Of a stretch of DNA of 64,000 bases, positions 33,801 to 44,906 are shown piece by piece (within the stretch, counting starts at the first letter, position 1; each line of letters begins with the position of its first letter). Source of the DNA: Gnomoniopsis sp. IMI 355080 (taxonomy: Eukaryota > Ascomycota > Sordariomycetes > Diaporthales > Gnomoniaceae); NCBI GenBank assembly GCA_027946555.1, contig JAPEVC010000057.1:1-64000 (forward strand), read 5' to 3'. The position numbers and the translations under genes are program-made. The notes under the pieces were generated by a model. That model did no database searches. It worked only from the letters and a program-made list of their open reading frames with translations, and was not told the origin of the DNA.

Positions 33801-36311
33801 GGAGATCTAGATAAGCGCAGTCAACATTCCTCATCACGATTCACCACGTGTGTCGTTCCTCTCTAAGGCAATTGCGCTGGCATGCTGGCTGGCATGCGTA
33901 ATGCGCGTTCGCATTGCTATATATCCGGACCGGCGCAGCTCTCGGTTTGTGATACGTGCAGACATGACCGGATATATATATGTTTGAAGAAATGGCCCTT
34001 TTCGGGAAGCCTTCCTACATGCGGAGCAAATTGCAGGCGATGCAATGCCAACAAATGTCGAGGTTTTGTGCACTAAACTCGCCTAACTGGTTTCGGCCGG
34101 TCCGGGCATACAGACGCCGGGGCTCCCGACAAGCGCGATCTTTGTGGGAGGCAACGGTGACCATCAGCTTCTTCCGCACCGATCTCGACCTTTAGCTTTG
34201 TTACCCCGATCGTGGCACAGTAGATACATCCTGTTAGTAATAAATGCAGGGATAGGCCACGCTCCATTTGCTTTCTGGTCCAGACAAGGTGAGGCTCTTT
34301 TAGCTCCCGCTCTGCGTGCCTAGTCCGCCAATTTGAGTGTTCTAGAATTTCTTTTGGACGAATCGAAGACCCAGTCGTCGTGAAGAAGCACTATACCCAG
34401 ACGGTCGGCACGAGGAAAGGCGCATATCAAGTGGTTTTCCTCCGGATGTCTGTCCTCCGATCCAACGGGCGACAGGACGGCATTGCAACGACCGAAGACC
34501 CACACACACCCGCGAACGGTATGTCCGTAATACATATATAGTAGATTGACTTGTAACCACAACGGGCCGCAAGAGATGCTTTCGAGCGCTCCGCATTGTC
34601 GTAAATCTCGATCGATGCAAGTCGCCCAGAAGCGATCTACAGGGTCACCCGCGCAGCCCCATGGAATGACTCTACAGATACCCCAGGGGTCGCTCGGTTA
34701 AAAGGTGCCCACCCAAAGGCCCTCAGCAGTTCAGCTTACCTGCCCTACGTACAATGTGGGAAAAACCTAGGCCCTAAGCTCTGGGTCTAGTTCATATTAA
34801 TCAAAGCTGTGTCTTGCAGCTGTCACCGAGGCCTTGCAGGCAGGGGTTCTGCTCAAGCCATAGTCATGGATCGGTACATGCTGACTGAGTAGTCGGTAGT
34901 TGCGGTATGATGGGTACCGGACGAAACGGCACAGCCACCAGCCAGTCACGTCTTAACACATCTCCACCAAATCTCGATTCGAAGATGTTAAGGAGACGAG
35001 TGGAAATTGCGGCTCGCCGCCTAGCTGCCCTAAGAGGTAGCTAGTGCTGGAAATGAGCTGATTCTCGGACATCTCGATCCCTAGGTGCCATGAGTCGTTG
35101 TGCCCTGTTTGAGACGATACCATCCCCTGCTATCAGTGAGGAGACTTCGAAATAAGAGACTCGAATAGCGTCCTCTGACGACATGTGCGGTTCCGTCATA
35201 CTCTGCTGTTCTTGTTGCGGAACGCAGCTGATGAAACCCGATGGCCATGATTATTTTGGGAGAGGATTCGTTCTTGGTGCCGTCATACCTGGACCGTTGA
35301 ATGATCAGTACGAACAGCGTTCATTGCCCGATGCCCGAAGACTATGCCCCTCTGGACCTTGCTGTGAGGTGTTACCGTGAAATCTGCAGTGCCTAACCCA
35401 GGGTCGTCATCAATCTGGTTGGCGGGTAGTCGTGTCCACATCATGGTGTGTTCCCACATCTCAAACAAACGGCAAAATTGTGACACGCCAATGTATCGTG
35501 GAACAAACTTGTGCTGGCCTCCAGTAAATTTCGAGTCACCAGCCATTTTATAAGTGTAACAGCACATGAGAAATACCTTGGACGTGATTGCCGATAAATC
35601 AGAACACATTCGAGGATTGTGATCGCATAGCATCCATCCTCCGAGGTTGATGGACAGGTCAGGTGGTCATGTAAGTGTCGAACCATACGACTCACGACCA
35701 TAATCGGCACGCGGGACACTCTCGAAGTGAAACTTCAACACGAGGATTGAGGTGGATGATGAACGGCTTGTATCGTGGTCCACACCCTACATCCGGCCAG
35801 GGGCTGTGGCTTTTACTTCGGCGGTTCAAGCAAAAAAGTACACGCGATTCGGCTTCGGGCGGGGCACGCAATTTTGGTCGTCGAAATTGTGCTGAGCTGT
35901 ACTGCGCGACTAAAGATTCACGCTGACCTAGAGATATGGCATCAAAGGTCAAGGAGGTATTGTAATGTAGTCAGCATTTGACGAGTGTGCTTGACCATGG
36001 TGTCTCGATCGGTATATTTCGACTACTGTGTATTTGCGACATCAGCAACAGTCCAGGAGATTCCAAGAGCGATTGATTTGGCTGGTAGCTTGACAACACG
36101 CGGTCCCTTGCGTGGGCTTGGCCGTGTCTGGGTGGGCTGTGTGGGCTGGCCGATGGAAGTGTGTCGATGACAGAGCAAAAGTGAGATCTGAAGAAATTGG
36201 GAATCAGCGGAATTGTTAACAAAATGGGTGGCCCTTCTTCTATATTTTTCCAACAGGGTCAACACACAGAGAAAAACAAGGCTAGACCCCAGTTTTGGAC
36301 CCCACTTCTAG

Positions 36312-36346
36312 CCAATCAGATTGATCATCGGTGAGAAGTGACGTCA
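36312..36346 (+). promoter_or_regulatory. CCAAT box plus perfect CRE in the distal frq promoter
   Basis: CCAAT at 36312-36316, then GATCATCG (about 36323-36330), then the palindrome TGACGTCA at 36339-36346. The cluster lies about 1.42 kb upstream of the frq ATG. CRE palindromes bind CREB/ATF-type bZIP factors; use here is inference from position and motif only. Confidence 0.4.
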
Positions 36347-36698
36347 TAGAGCAATTGATGAGCTGATGATAATAGATACACCCCCATCGCAGCGACGACT
36401 AACCAACTATCGCATGTCAGCAGAAACACTTCAAAAGACACAGCAACATGAGATGCTATGCATACTCTCAATATAGAAAAGAAACTTGCAACTATCTCTG
36501 CAACAAGTGCGCGACATCTTTATAGGTACATCAAAGCATGTTACATGGAGACGGCGTTCAGCAAAGAGAGAGGTATCATCCATAGCGGGGAACAAAGTTG
36601 GGCGCCAGGTTGATTAGGGTGGGCAGACCCCAGTTCGTTGTATTCAGCCCCGCCTGGACCCCTAAAAAAAATACATCGGCGAAGGTACCCTGGATTTC

Positions 36699-36733
36699 GA
36701 TCGATCCTTCCCTGTCAGCTCCTCGACGATCGG
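36699..36733 (+). promoter_or_regulatory. Candidate white-collar light/clock response element of frq
   Basis: GATCGATCC at 36699-36707 followed by CGACGATCGG at 36724-36733: paired GATC/CGAT units like the imperfect GATC-type repeats bound by the White Collar complex in the Neurospora frq promoter. It is 1.03-1.07 kb upstream of the frq ATG. Another GATCGACC is at 37493-37500 in the leader. Not tested; short motifs of this kind occur by chance. Confidence 0.4.
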
Positions 36734-37397
36734 CGTGAGCGTGAAAGCATCGCCAATGCTTCATGTTTTGCAGGGCGTTCTGGCCGCCGATGGCAAATAT
36801 TCAGGCGCAGGTCCAGGGCGGTAGGGCCCAAGACTCTCCCACTGGGCCCTCTGTTTTGTTTTCTCAGCCCTCCGCCCTTACCTGTGGTGTCCCACCAAGG
36901 GTGTCCCACCAAGTAATTCAACGCAATTCTTGTCGCATGCCATCTCGATGTCGCCGATTTCGATGGCATCGTGATATGCGCTATACTCGCTATACTTGCC
37001 CCCTGCTTATTCTCTTCACTTTGGACAAAACTACCTGGCCTCCCGACCCTCCTATGCACATGCACTGACGTCCACTTACCACCATCACCGTCCCAATCTC
37101 TATTGTCTTTACATTGTCGCACGCCAGATCAGTTGCGTATACTCTCCGTCCTCTACACATCTCTTAGACTCTTAGAGTCAGTGTCAAGAGCCAAGGCAGG
37201 TTCACGACAACCTCACACAGGCTTTTGACGCTCTAGAACCCAGAAATTGGTACGAAAAGTCTCTTGGTCTAGCTTACTGCTCCCTACTCTCATACCCCAC
37301 CAAGTACGCTGTCCCCCTCCCCCACCGTGCCCTGATTGCTCTGCCTGTTCGTTGTACTGTTTCCACTTGCTCCTCGTGGCATCGAGTAAAAACCATC

Positions 37398-37777
37398 ATG
37401 CTTTTCTTTTACCGCTGGCTCCACCACCCCAGACCTTTGATTCACTCAACACGTGGAATTCTTGGAAAACCCGGGTGGCAGTATCCGCAACGGATCGACC
37501 ATTTGACACCCTCGTTATGAACCCCTGGGGCCGCTCATGTGGCAGAGACCCTTCATGTATTCCTTTTGTTGCGTGACTCTCATTTAGAGGAGGAAGTCAG
37601 GAAACAACGAAGCTCCCTCCATCTCAAGACTAACATGGTCACGAACAGCTTCGTCTCCAGCCAATAATCTTTCTCCGACATCAAATTGCCAGCCGCTTCT
37701 TTGGGCATGCCCTGAACAACATGCTCGAGCAAACCTACAGCATACTTCACAAACACAAGCACTATGGCCGACGTTAA
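37398..37777 (+). promoter_or_regulatory. Ladder of upstream ORFs in the frq leader
   Basis: Reading the leader unspliced, upstream ORFs lie at 37398-37520 (40 codons plus stop), 37517-37576 (19 codons, overlapping the previous stop as ATGA), 37537-37587 (16), 37635-37667 (10), 37707-37715 (2) and 37721-37777 (18). The last starts 43 nt before the frq ATG and ends 14 nt inside it in another frame, so ribosomes that translate it must bypass the frq start. uORFs are known to affect frq translation in Neurospora; the effect here is inference, and leader introns could remove some of them. Confidence 0.6.
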
Positions 37778-40760
37778 GACAAAAGCTCAAGACACCCGGC
37801 CGTCCCCTACCAGCGCACGCGGCCATCCCATGCCGCGAAGAGCCAGCCCCGAACAGTCCGTCACCCTACGACACCATCGTCTTGCCCGCGATGCCTCAAT
37901 GAGGCCCGAGCCCGTCAGCAATGGCGACCCTGGAACGTCGCCGAGGAGGAATTCATCAGGAGAGAGTCAACTCACCGGCCAAAGCGATCCCAAGAAATGG
38001 TTTGACCGCTCAAACCGCAATCCTCCCGCTGCTTTCGATCAAGGTTCCATGGACGGTAAGCGCCCCCTGCCGTATGGGTGGATGTAGCATCGTTGTAGTT
38101 GACATCAGCTTCTAGTTGATCCACCTTTCTACCAGAAGCAGTCCGACTCTTCTAATGAAGAATTGAATCCTGCTCAAGCCTCAGGGTATCCTTTTCCATC
38201 TTCAGTCTATCGGTCTACTCATCTTCGGCCTCCAATGGCAACTCACAGCAGCAGTGCAGACGACTATCGTAGTGTCATCGACGACTTGACCGTAGAGAAC
38301 AAGCGCCTTAAAGAGGAACTTCGAAGATATAAGCAATTTGGACCCGACCCGTTGCGAAAGGATAAGCTATTTGAGATCAAGTTCCACGGGATACCGAATA
38401 AAAAGAAGAGGGAGCTGGAAGCGACCTTACGGGACTTCGCTTCAAGCCTAGAAGGCTCAACTACCTCGTCGCAGCAACGCAAGAAGTCAAAGCATACGAG
38501 TCGGTTGCAAGGATCAAGTTCCGACTCAAAGCATGCGTCCTCAGCATCCTCGAACTCACGACCAGTAGATTCTGCCTACGCTTCCATGTCGACAGGACCC
38601 ACCAGCTCGGTCGGCCAAAATACCTCCACGAACTCGGTCTGGCGGCCGTCTTTGGGCCGGACCAGATCGTCGGCAGAGCAGAGAGCGGACAATGCCCTAC
38701 GCGACATACCGCAAGGGTTGATGCCGCGACAAGTGGCTTTAACCGACAAGGAGAAGAAAAAGGTGGTAGTGCGCCGGCTCGAACAACTCTTTACCGGCAA
38801 GTTTGGTGGCAGAACCAAGACCACCCAATCCCTCTCACCATCGATTTTGGAACCTCAATTTAGCAAGGGTGGGATGATCTCGGCGCCGCCTCTACTAGGT
38901 GCACCGCCTTCAGCTCCACCACCAGAAGAGCCATCCAGGGAAGCGCGAATTCAATTACACGACCCGACTTCCAAGTCGAACACCAACTCGCGCGGAGAGC
39001 TTTCGGTATCAAACTGTGAGAACGAGGGTGGTGAGACTACGGGCAGTGGCAGCGGCTGTCACGACCACAGCGGTCAAGATAACTCACCACAGAACGCGGA
39101 CATCCCCGAGCAGAGGGCCACTAGGCCTCTCGATCTGGATCCAGACAGGACGCAAATTGCTGCTGAAAACATGGAGTATATCCGGCACTTGGGTGCGTTG
39201 GCCCCTGAATACTTGCCCCAGGCCAAGTACAAACCGCAAGATGTCTCGATGGATACAGACGGCTGGATACATCTGAACCTACTTTGCAATTTGGCGCAAC
39301 TGCACATTCTAAATGTCACACCGGACTATATCCGTTCGGCAGTGAGCGAAAGATCAGCGAAATTCCAGCTTTCAAGGGATGGTCGTAAGATCCGGTGGCG
39401 TGGGGGTACCCATGGTACCAAGTTCTCCAGTGACAGTAGCGGGGAGAGTTCGCAAAGAAGTCCGGACACCGTGACCACAGATGGGTCGAACGAGGACGGT
39501 CAGCGCAAGAAGCAGAAGACAGGGGCGCAGGTGTCACCGACATCGACCCAGACCCAGGCGAAGCTCGGCCCCAAGGCTTCCACGTCCTCGGATGGCTTTC
39601 ACTACAAGCCCATGTTCGTTCATCATCAATCGTCGTCCGCCGAGACTTCCATGGACGAGACAGGTTCACAGGTCTCGTATCCTGCTGCTGAAGAAAGCAA
39701 CCCTATTTCTCGCTCAACGGACTTCATTAGTGGATCGGGGTCATCTCCACGAAAGAAGCGCAGACACGATGGAGCCGTCATTTATTACACAGGTGCCCCT
39801 TTCTGCCTCGATTTATCCGGGGATCCCGGAGACATCTCGCCTACCACTCACATGGCCGCTACTGGCCAAGTACAGGACCAGGAGGAGATGAAGGAGAAGC
39901 CTGAATTGTTTCGCACTACATCTGGCTCCAACTTGCCGTTTCGGCCGCTGGTCGATGGGCCCCAGCAAATCTATGACAGACTAGATGATGGAGATTACGT
40001 TTCGGATGATACCGACGCTTTGAGTGGCGAGGAACAAGGCTTCCGCTGGTGTGAGCAGCCAGAGAAGACACAGCTGAACCCTCTTCAGGCTTGTCTAGAG
40101 CCATGCGGTCTTGGAGGTGTGACACCTGAGGATCACTTTGCGATTCTTGTTGTCACGCGCCATCCCATACTTGGCTCGTGCAAGCACCAAGGCACTGAAT
40201 CTCTGACAGAAGAGACCGCAGAATCGATTGCGAACCGAGTTGCCGGATTGACGACCGACTCCCCACAGACGCCGGCTGGAGCGTCGCAATTGGTGGCTCA
40301 GGTCCAGTTTCAAGTTTTGCAACAGAGGTACAAAGCACTGAAACCTCTTCCACTGCCACCACCCGCAATTTTCTATCCTCCTTTTACCGACAGTACCGAT
40401 TCCGAGGAAGATTCAGGATTCGAGGATGACTATGACGATGGCTGTGAAGACAACTCTGATGTGATGATGGACGAATCTGATGAGGCCATGTCGCAGCAGG
40501 CTAATCCTTATCAATCAGATAAAGATTTTGCAAGAATGGCGGATCTGAATTCCGACGTGGACGAACATGACTTCGGCACCGCCAACAACTTGACGGCACC
40601 CAAAGTCCCCTACCTGGCCCGAAGGATGTCGAAAGAACACACTCGGAGAATGAGTGGAAATTTTAGCAGTGGGGTGGGAATGCAGCCCGACAGCTCGGCC
40701 GCCACCGCTGGGGAAGCGACTGCGAGTGGTTATTCATCCGACAGCGATGAGTCGGGTTAG
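37764..40760 (+). CDS. frq: Circadian clock protein FREQUENCY
   Basis: Negative element of the fungal circadian clock; with FRH and CK1 it inhibits the White Collar complex. Exons 37764-38055 and 38116-40760 (donor GTAAGC, acceptor TTCTAG, 60-nt intron) give 978 residues, close to Neurospora FRQ (989). Seen: N-terminal RGHPMPRRASPE and TLRHHRLARD; a dimerising coiled coil (about residues 144-172, DDLTVENKRLKEELRRYKQF); casein kinase docking segments FCD1 (about 181-209) and FCD2 (about 307-326, TDKEKKKVVVRRLEQLFTGK); a conserved centre with LNLLCNLAQLHILNVTP and KIRWRGGTHGTKFSSDSS; a PEST-like Ser/Thr/Asp region (about 533-559); basic NLS-like QRKKQK and PRKKRRH; YYTGAPFCLDLSGDPGD; and an acidic C-terminal part. 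A Met at residue 96, at the exon 1 end, matches the internal start used for short FRQ in Neurospora. Confidence 0.97.
38056..38115 (+). other. frq intron next to the internal start codon
   Basis: 60-nt intron with donor GTAAGC and acceptor TTCTAG; its removal restores MD-VDPPFYQK as in other FRQ proteins. The in-frame ATG for a putative short FRQ (38049-38051) lies 4 nt before it. If retained, the frame ends at a TAG about 30 nt downstream of the donor. Confidence 0.85.
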
Positions 40761-42008
40761 ACGAAAGTAAAAAGCAGGGATCTTGTGTGAACGAGCTAGC
40801 GCTGGTTTCCCTTTGATCATGCGAAGGCTTCACTTACAGCATAACCGAAGGCGTTTGGATTTATTTTTTGGGCTCGGCACTGGACAATACTCACTGGGAC
40901 GGTTGATATTTTGATGATACCATTCTAGTTTCTCGGGGTAATTTCGTGTCTGGGCGGGAGGACTTTTTTGTACTAAATTTATATTTGGACGGGGATTGTA
41001 TATAGCATAGGATGGGTAAGGGGCATATAGCGTGAACAAGCGAACTTTATTATTTGGTTGATTATTTATATACTGTGGCCACCAAAGTGCCTAAGGTGCT
41101 TCTCTTTGAACATGCCGATCACCGCTGAGACCTGGGCCTAACCAGCAAGTAATATTCTCAACTTTGGAATTGTTGTACTTGTTGAAGACAGTCTAATTAG
41201 CGGATAATATCACGCCTTCACTCTCTGGCGACTGCCTTACATTTTTTCAAAACAGCGAGGCCATGTACGCATTAGCAATGGGTACTTTAGGTAGGTAGTT
41301 GATCGCGCGCATACATATATACCATGTATGGTTACGTTCCTGCTGACCAACTATTGCATTGCAACCTTTTGTGCGGCGCCTACCGGCCTGCTGCGCCGCC
41401 GTAAAAAGACGATCAAATATCAATACCTGCAACTCTCTACTAAGAATTACCAACCTTGCCCCCCTCTCACGTGGTGGTTATATTTTCAATGAACTGTGCT
41501 CCCAATCCATTGAGGCATATCTCCAAAGGTTCACTTTTCAAAGTCTCGAGAATACTTCGGAAGAGAATAAATCCATATGACAAAATCCCATCGATCAGTA
41601 CCGATGCAGTTGGCCCCGACAGTGAATTTTGCTTTTAAAATCAGAGTTACCTACCCTGCTCTTGCGCGGGACCTCGAAAACTAAGCACCTCATTTGGAAG
41701 AATTCATGGTACACTGGTGCCAATGTTTTCTCGTTCAAGTATGGTGCTGCTATGTCTTGCTTACGCCACTTAATAGCTGCTGACGCGGTATTCATTCTCT
41801 AGCTCTGCTTCTTTAGCCAGCGGGCCTCACTTCGCAAGCTCTTGTTGAACTCGGCCCTAAGGTCACCCCATTGGTGGTAAGCAAGCTTACTTTGCGCGAA
41901 GACATACTTGCCATTGAGCTCTGTAACCACATGAGTACTATAAAGTAGACCCAAGGGATCTTCTCGACTACAACGCACTCCCAACGCCAAGTGAACTTGT
42001 TTTTCGAC
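40761..42008. other. Intergenic region downstream of frq
   Basis: 1.2 kb without a recognised gene; a 66-codon minus-strand frame (41595-41795) is open but not identifiable. An antisense frq transcript, if present, could start in this flank; no direct evidence here. Confidence 0.4.
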
Positions 42009-42300
42009 ATGAACTATGAGAGGTACAACAACATAGACGAGGCTATCAAGACTCGAAAAGGCTTGTGGCAAAAGTATAGCAATCTTGATTCTAGCGTGAC
42101 GAACTACGCCGACGACGAGGCATACAAGCGCCTCATCGAGCTTGGCGACGGTGCCATTGCGCATGTCATGCTGGACTGGAAGACGAACACTAATGAACAG
42201 GCAAGCCAATTTTTTTGGAGATCGTGAATACAGATATAGTGAATAGCCATAACACAGGCATCTCGAAGTCTGGAGTGCCGTCATGGGGAAAGTGGAGTGA
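42009..42300 (+). pseudogene. Decayed coding relic of a fungal unknown-function protein
   Basis: From ATG 42009 to stop 42227 the frame reads like true protein (MNYERYNNIDEAIK, GLWQKYSNLDSSVTNY, YKRLIELGDGAIAHVMLDWK). This layout (tryptophan-tyrosine block followed by a hydrophobic helix and W-K) resembles a widespread unnamed fungal domain. After the CAG at about 42199 there is a GC-type donor-like GCAAGC; beyond the CAG at about 42259 a different frame gives HLEVWSAVMGKVE then a stop, which looks like the continuation of the same domain. No phase joins the two parts, so the gene seems truncated and frameshifted. Resemblance is by eye only. Confidence 0.3.
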
Positions 42301-43187
42301 TTGACATGAGAACAGAGACTACGAGGACGCGCCTTAAGCCTGGATAAGTTTTTTGAGCTGTTGTATATAAGACTATGGCCAGGTGTACGAAGCATGTCGC
42401 ATACGCGGGTTGATTAATCACTAGCTGGGAATACTCGATGAGGTCTGAACGTGTGTGTAATCAACCCCATGCTTTTTAAGTTACCTCTCAGGAGGGGAGA
42501 GGTCATTCATTTCCAAAGTTAAGTGCAGGCTCCTCGCCGGGCTAAGTTTTTGTCAATGTGAATGAGTCTGATGTAGCCGCTGGAAATCTGGCCCTAAACT
42601 TGGTGTGGACTATTGTTTCTGAGCGTAGAGCTAACTTGTAGCCTGGTATTTGGGCTGAAGCAGAAGATTTAAAACAAAAGATCGTGCAAGAAGTACCAAA
42701 CATGGCGCAGACCATCCGTATAGTATTTAACAGGCAGTCTGCCCCAACCAAATGCCTCCTTTGTGGGACTGCTCTCCTAGTACGCATGATGAGGGTTCCT
42801 ACGGATCAGGAGGAACCATCAAGATGTGCTCTACTAAACATTCATGTGAAGCCCGGACTTGGGAACATCAGGTAATTGTTGCGCAACTGACCCGTGTTCC
42901 AGTCTTGACACAGCAGCCTAGAGATCAAACAGAGTCGAGCATACCGGATTACTCCCTTCCTTCGAAGTGGGTCATGAAAGAGGCACGTCGACAACAGGCA
43001 TGATTTCCGTCAATGACCTTGCATCCACTAATGGTAAGTGCTCTCGTAAAAAAATTGCTTTTCATCCATGCCGTGTCATCATCTATCTTCTATAATTTCT
43101 TTGTGTGTATTCTCAACTTGCCAACACCAACGCTCCCATATCATCACCCAATCGTTTTTTGTTTACTCTTCACACATACGCTTTTAT
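42301..43187. other. Intergenic region
   Basis: About 890 bp leading to the 3' end of the phosphoglycerate mutase gene. Nothing recognised. Confidence 0.45.
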
Positions 43188-44906
43188 TCATGCCTTGACA
43201 AGCAGGCTCGTCCCCGTCATTTCCTTGGGCTGCGGCAGACCCATGGCCGCCAGGATCGTAGGCGCAACATCACCCAGCACGCCCTCATCCCCTTGCTTCA
43301 AGCTCCACCCTTCAGGCGCGTTGGCCATGATGAGCGGCACCTTGTTGGTCGTGTGGGAGGTCTTGGGCTTTCCGTCGGCGAACTTCATCTCCTCGGCGTT
43401 GCCGTGGTCTGAGGTGATAAACAGAATGTATCCCTCCTTCTTGCAAGCCTCGTAGATCTTGCCGATGGCCTTGTCGGTGGCCTCAACACCCACGATCGCA
43501 GCCTCGTACACACCGGTGTGGCCGACCATGTCGGGCGGCGCAAAGTTGTTCATGACAAAGGGGAATTTCTTCTCGCCCAGACGCTTGGCGACTTGGTTGG
43601 CGACGCCGTCGGCGGACATTTCGGGAGCCTTGTCGTAGGTGGCGACGGACTTGTTGGAGGGGACGAGGTCCTGCGACTCATCACGGGTCTCCAGCGCAAA
43701 GACTTTCTCCACACCACCGTTGAAGAAGAAGGTGACGTGGGCGTACTTTTCCGTCTCGGCGATGTGGACCTGCTCAACCTCCTGCTTGCCCAGCCACTCT
43801 GCCAGGACGTTGCCCATGTGCTGGGGTTTGAAGGCGATTTCGAATGGGTAGTCGACCTTGTATTGTGTCATGGTGACCAGGTTGATCTTGGGGTAGGGGA
43901 AGTCAGGCCTGGGAGAGCGGTCGACATCTCCGAGAAGCTGGGTGATTTGGCGAACACGGTCGGATCGGTAGTTGAAGAAAAAGACATTGTCGCCGTCTGG
44001 TTAGAGGTTAGCTTGGATCCACTTGGCACTGACAACTGACAAAGATGGTGGTCTTACCCTTGATGCGAGCCTCAGGGCCGTTCACAATGATGGGCTTGAG
44101 GAACTCGTCGTTCTCGCCCTTCTCGTACCGCTCCTTGATAGTGGCCACAGGGTCGCTGCTCTCCTCCCCCTCGCCCAGGATCAGACCTTTGAGGGCGAGC
44201 TCAATTCTCTCCCACCTCTTGTCACGGTCCATGGCATAGTAACGACCGACAACGGTGGCCAATTTACCAATGCCAATCTCCTTGATAAAGTCCAAAAGCT
44301 CCTGCATGTATCCGGCACCGGACTTGGGGTCGGTGTCACGGCCATCGCCAAAGAAGTGGATGTAGACCTCGGGAACCTCGTACTGCTTGGCGGCCTTGAG
44401 GAGGGCATAGAGGTGCTCTTGTTTGGCGTGCTGGTGAGCAAAGGAATGTCAGCGCATGAATCTTCTCCAGGGTCTGTGCGATATTTCGAGCAACATACCA
44501 CACCGCCGTGGGAGACCAGACCACACAAGTGAAGTCTGCCGTTCCCATTCTTAGCAGCCTCCATGCTCTTCTTGATCTCCTCGGTGCTGGCGAACTCGCC
44601 CTTCTTGATGGCCTGATCAATGCGGACCACATCCTGCCAAACAACACGGCCGGCACCAATGTTCAAGTGTCCGACCTCTGAGTTACCCATCAGACCCTCA
44701 GGAAGGCCGACGGCGATGGAGGAGGCCTCGAGCTTTGTGTAACCGGTGGCGCTCTTGGCGAACTCGTCCATCACGGGGGTCTTTGCGTTGGTAATGGCAT
44801 CGCCATCCTTGGGAGAGTCAGCGCCGGGAACGCCCCAGCCGTCAATGACGATGAGGCATGCGTTTTGCTCTGGTTTGGTCATCTCGTCTGCCTTTCTCTT
44901 AGACAT
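43188..44906 (-). CDS. gpmI: 2,3-bisphosphoglycerate-independent phosphoglycerate mutase
   Basis: Glycolytic/gluconeogenic enzyme of the alkaline phosphatase superfamily interconverting 3- and 2-phosphoglycerate with two Mn/Zn ions. Exons 44906-44499, 44430-44058 and 43996-43188 (donors GTATGT, GTAAGA; phases 0 and 1) give 529 residues, normal for the family. Seen: metal-binding Asp in LIVIDGWG (residue 22), the phosphoserine nucleophile in GLMGNSEVGHLNIGAGR (Ser 76), LVSHGGVHAKQEH across the first join, HFFGDGRDTDP, GRYYAMDRDKRWER, FFFNYRSDR across the second join, HYAHVTF-like KYAHVTFFFNGG, PDMVGHTG and SDHGNAEEM metal ligands. An upstream in-frame ATG (45017) would add a hydrophobic non-conserved extension; MSKRKADEM is preferred. 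Confidence 0.95.

Larger units (their letters stand above)
30840..37763. promoter_or_regulatory. 6.9 kb gene-free region: PFD3 promoter, then frq promoter and leader
   Basis: Divergent region between prefoldin subunit 3 (-) and frq (+). I found no gene with a recognisable domain or consistent splicing; the longer open frames (32379-32939 -, 33020-33385 -, 33120-33482 +) lack resemblance to known proteins. A short inverted repeat lies at 33918-33928/33968-33978. The right 1.5 kb has promoter-like sites (36312-36346, 36699-36733) and, from about 37050, CT-rich leader-like sequence with many upstream ORFs. frq genes in other fungi have long promoters, long spliced leaders and an antisense RNA; transcript ends cannot be set from sequence alone. 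Confidence 0.5.

Noticed and set aside
41799..42395. 198-codon minus-strand frame
   Set aside because: Shadow of the + strand relic at 42009-42300.
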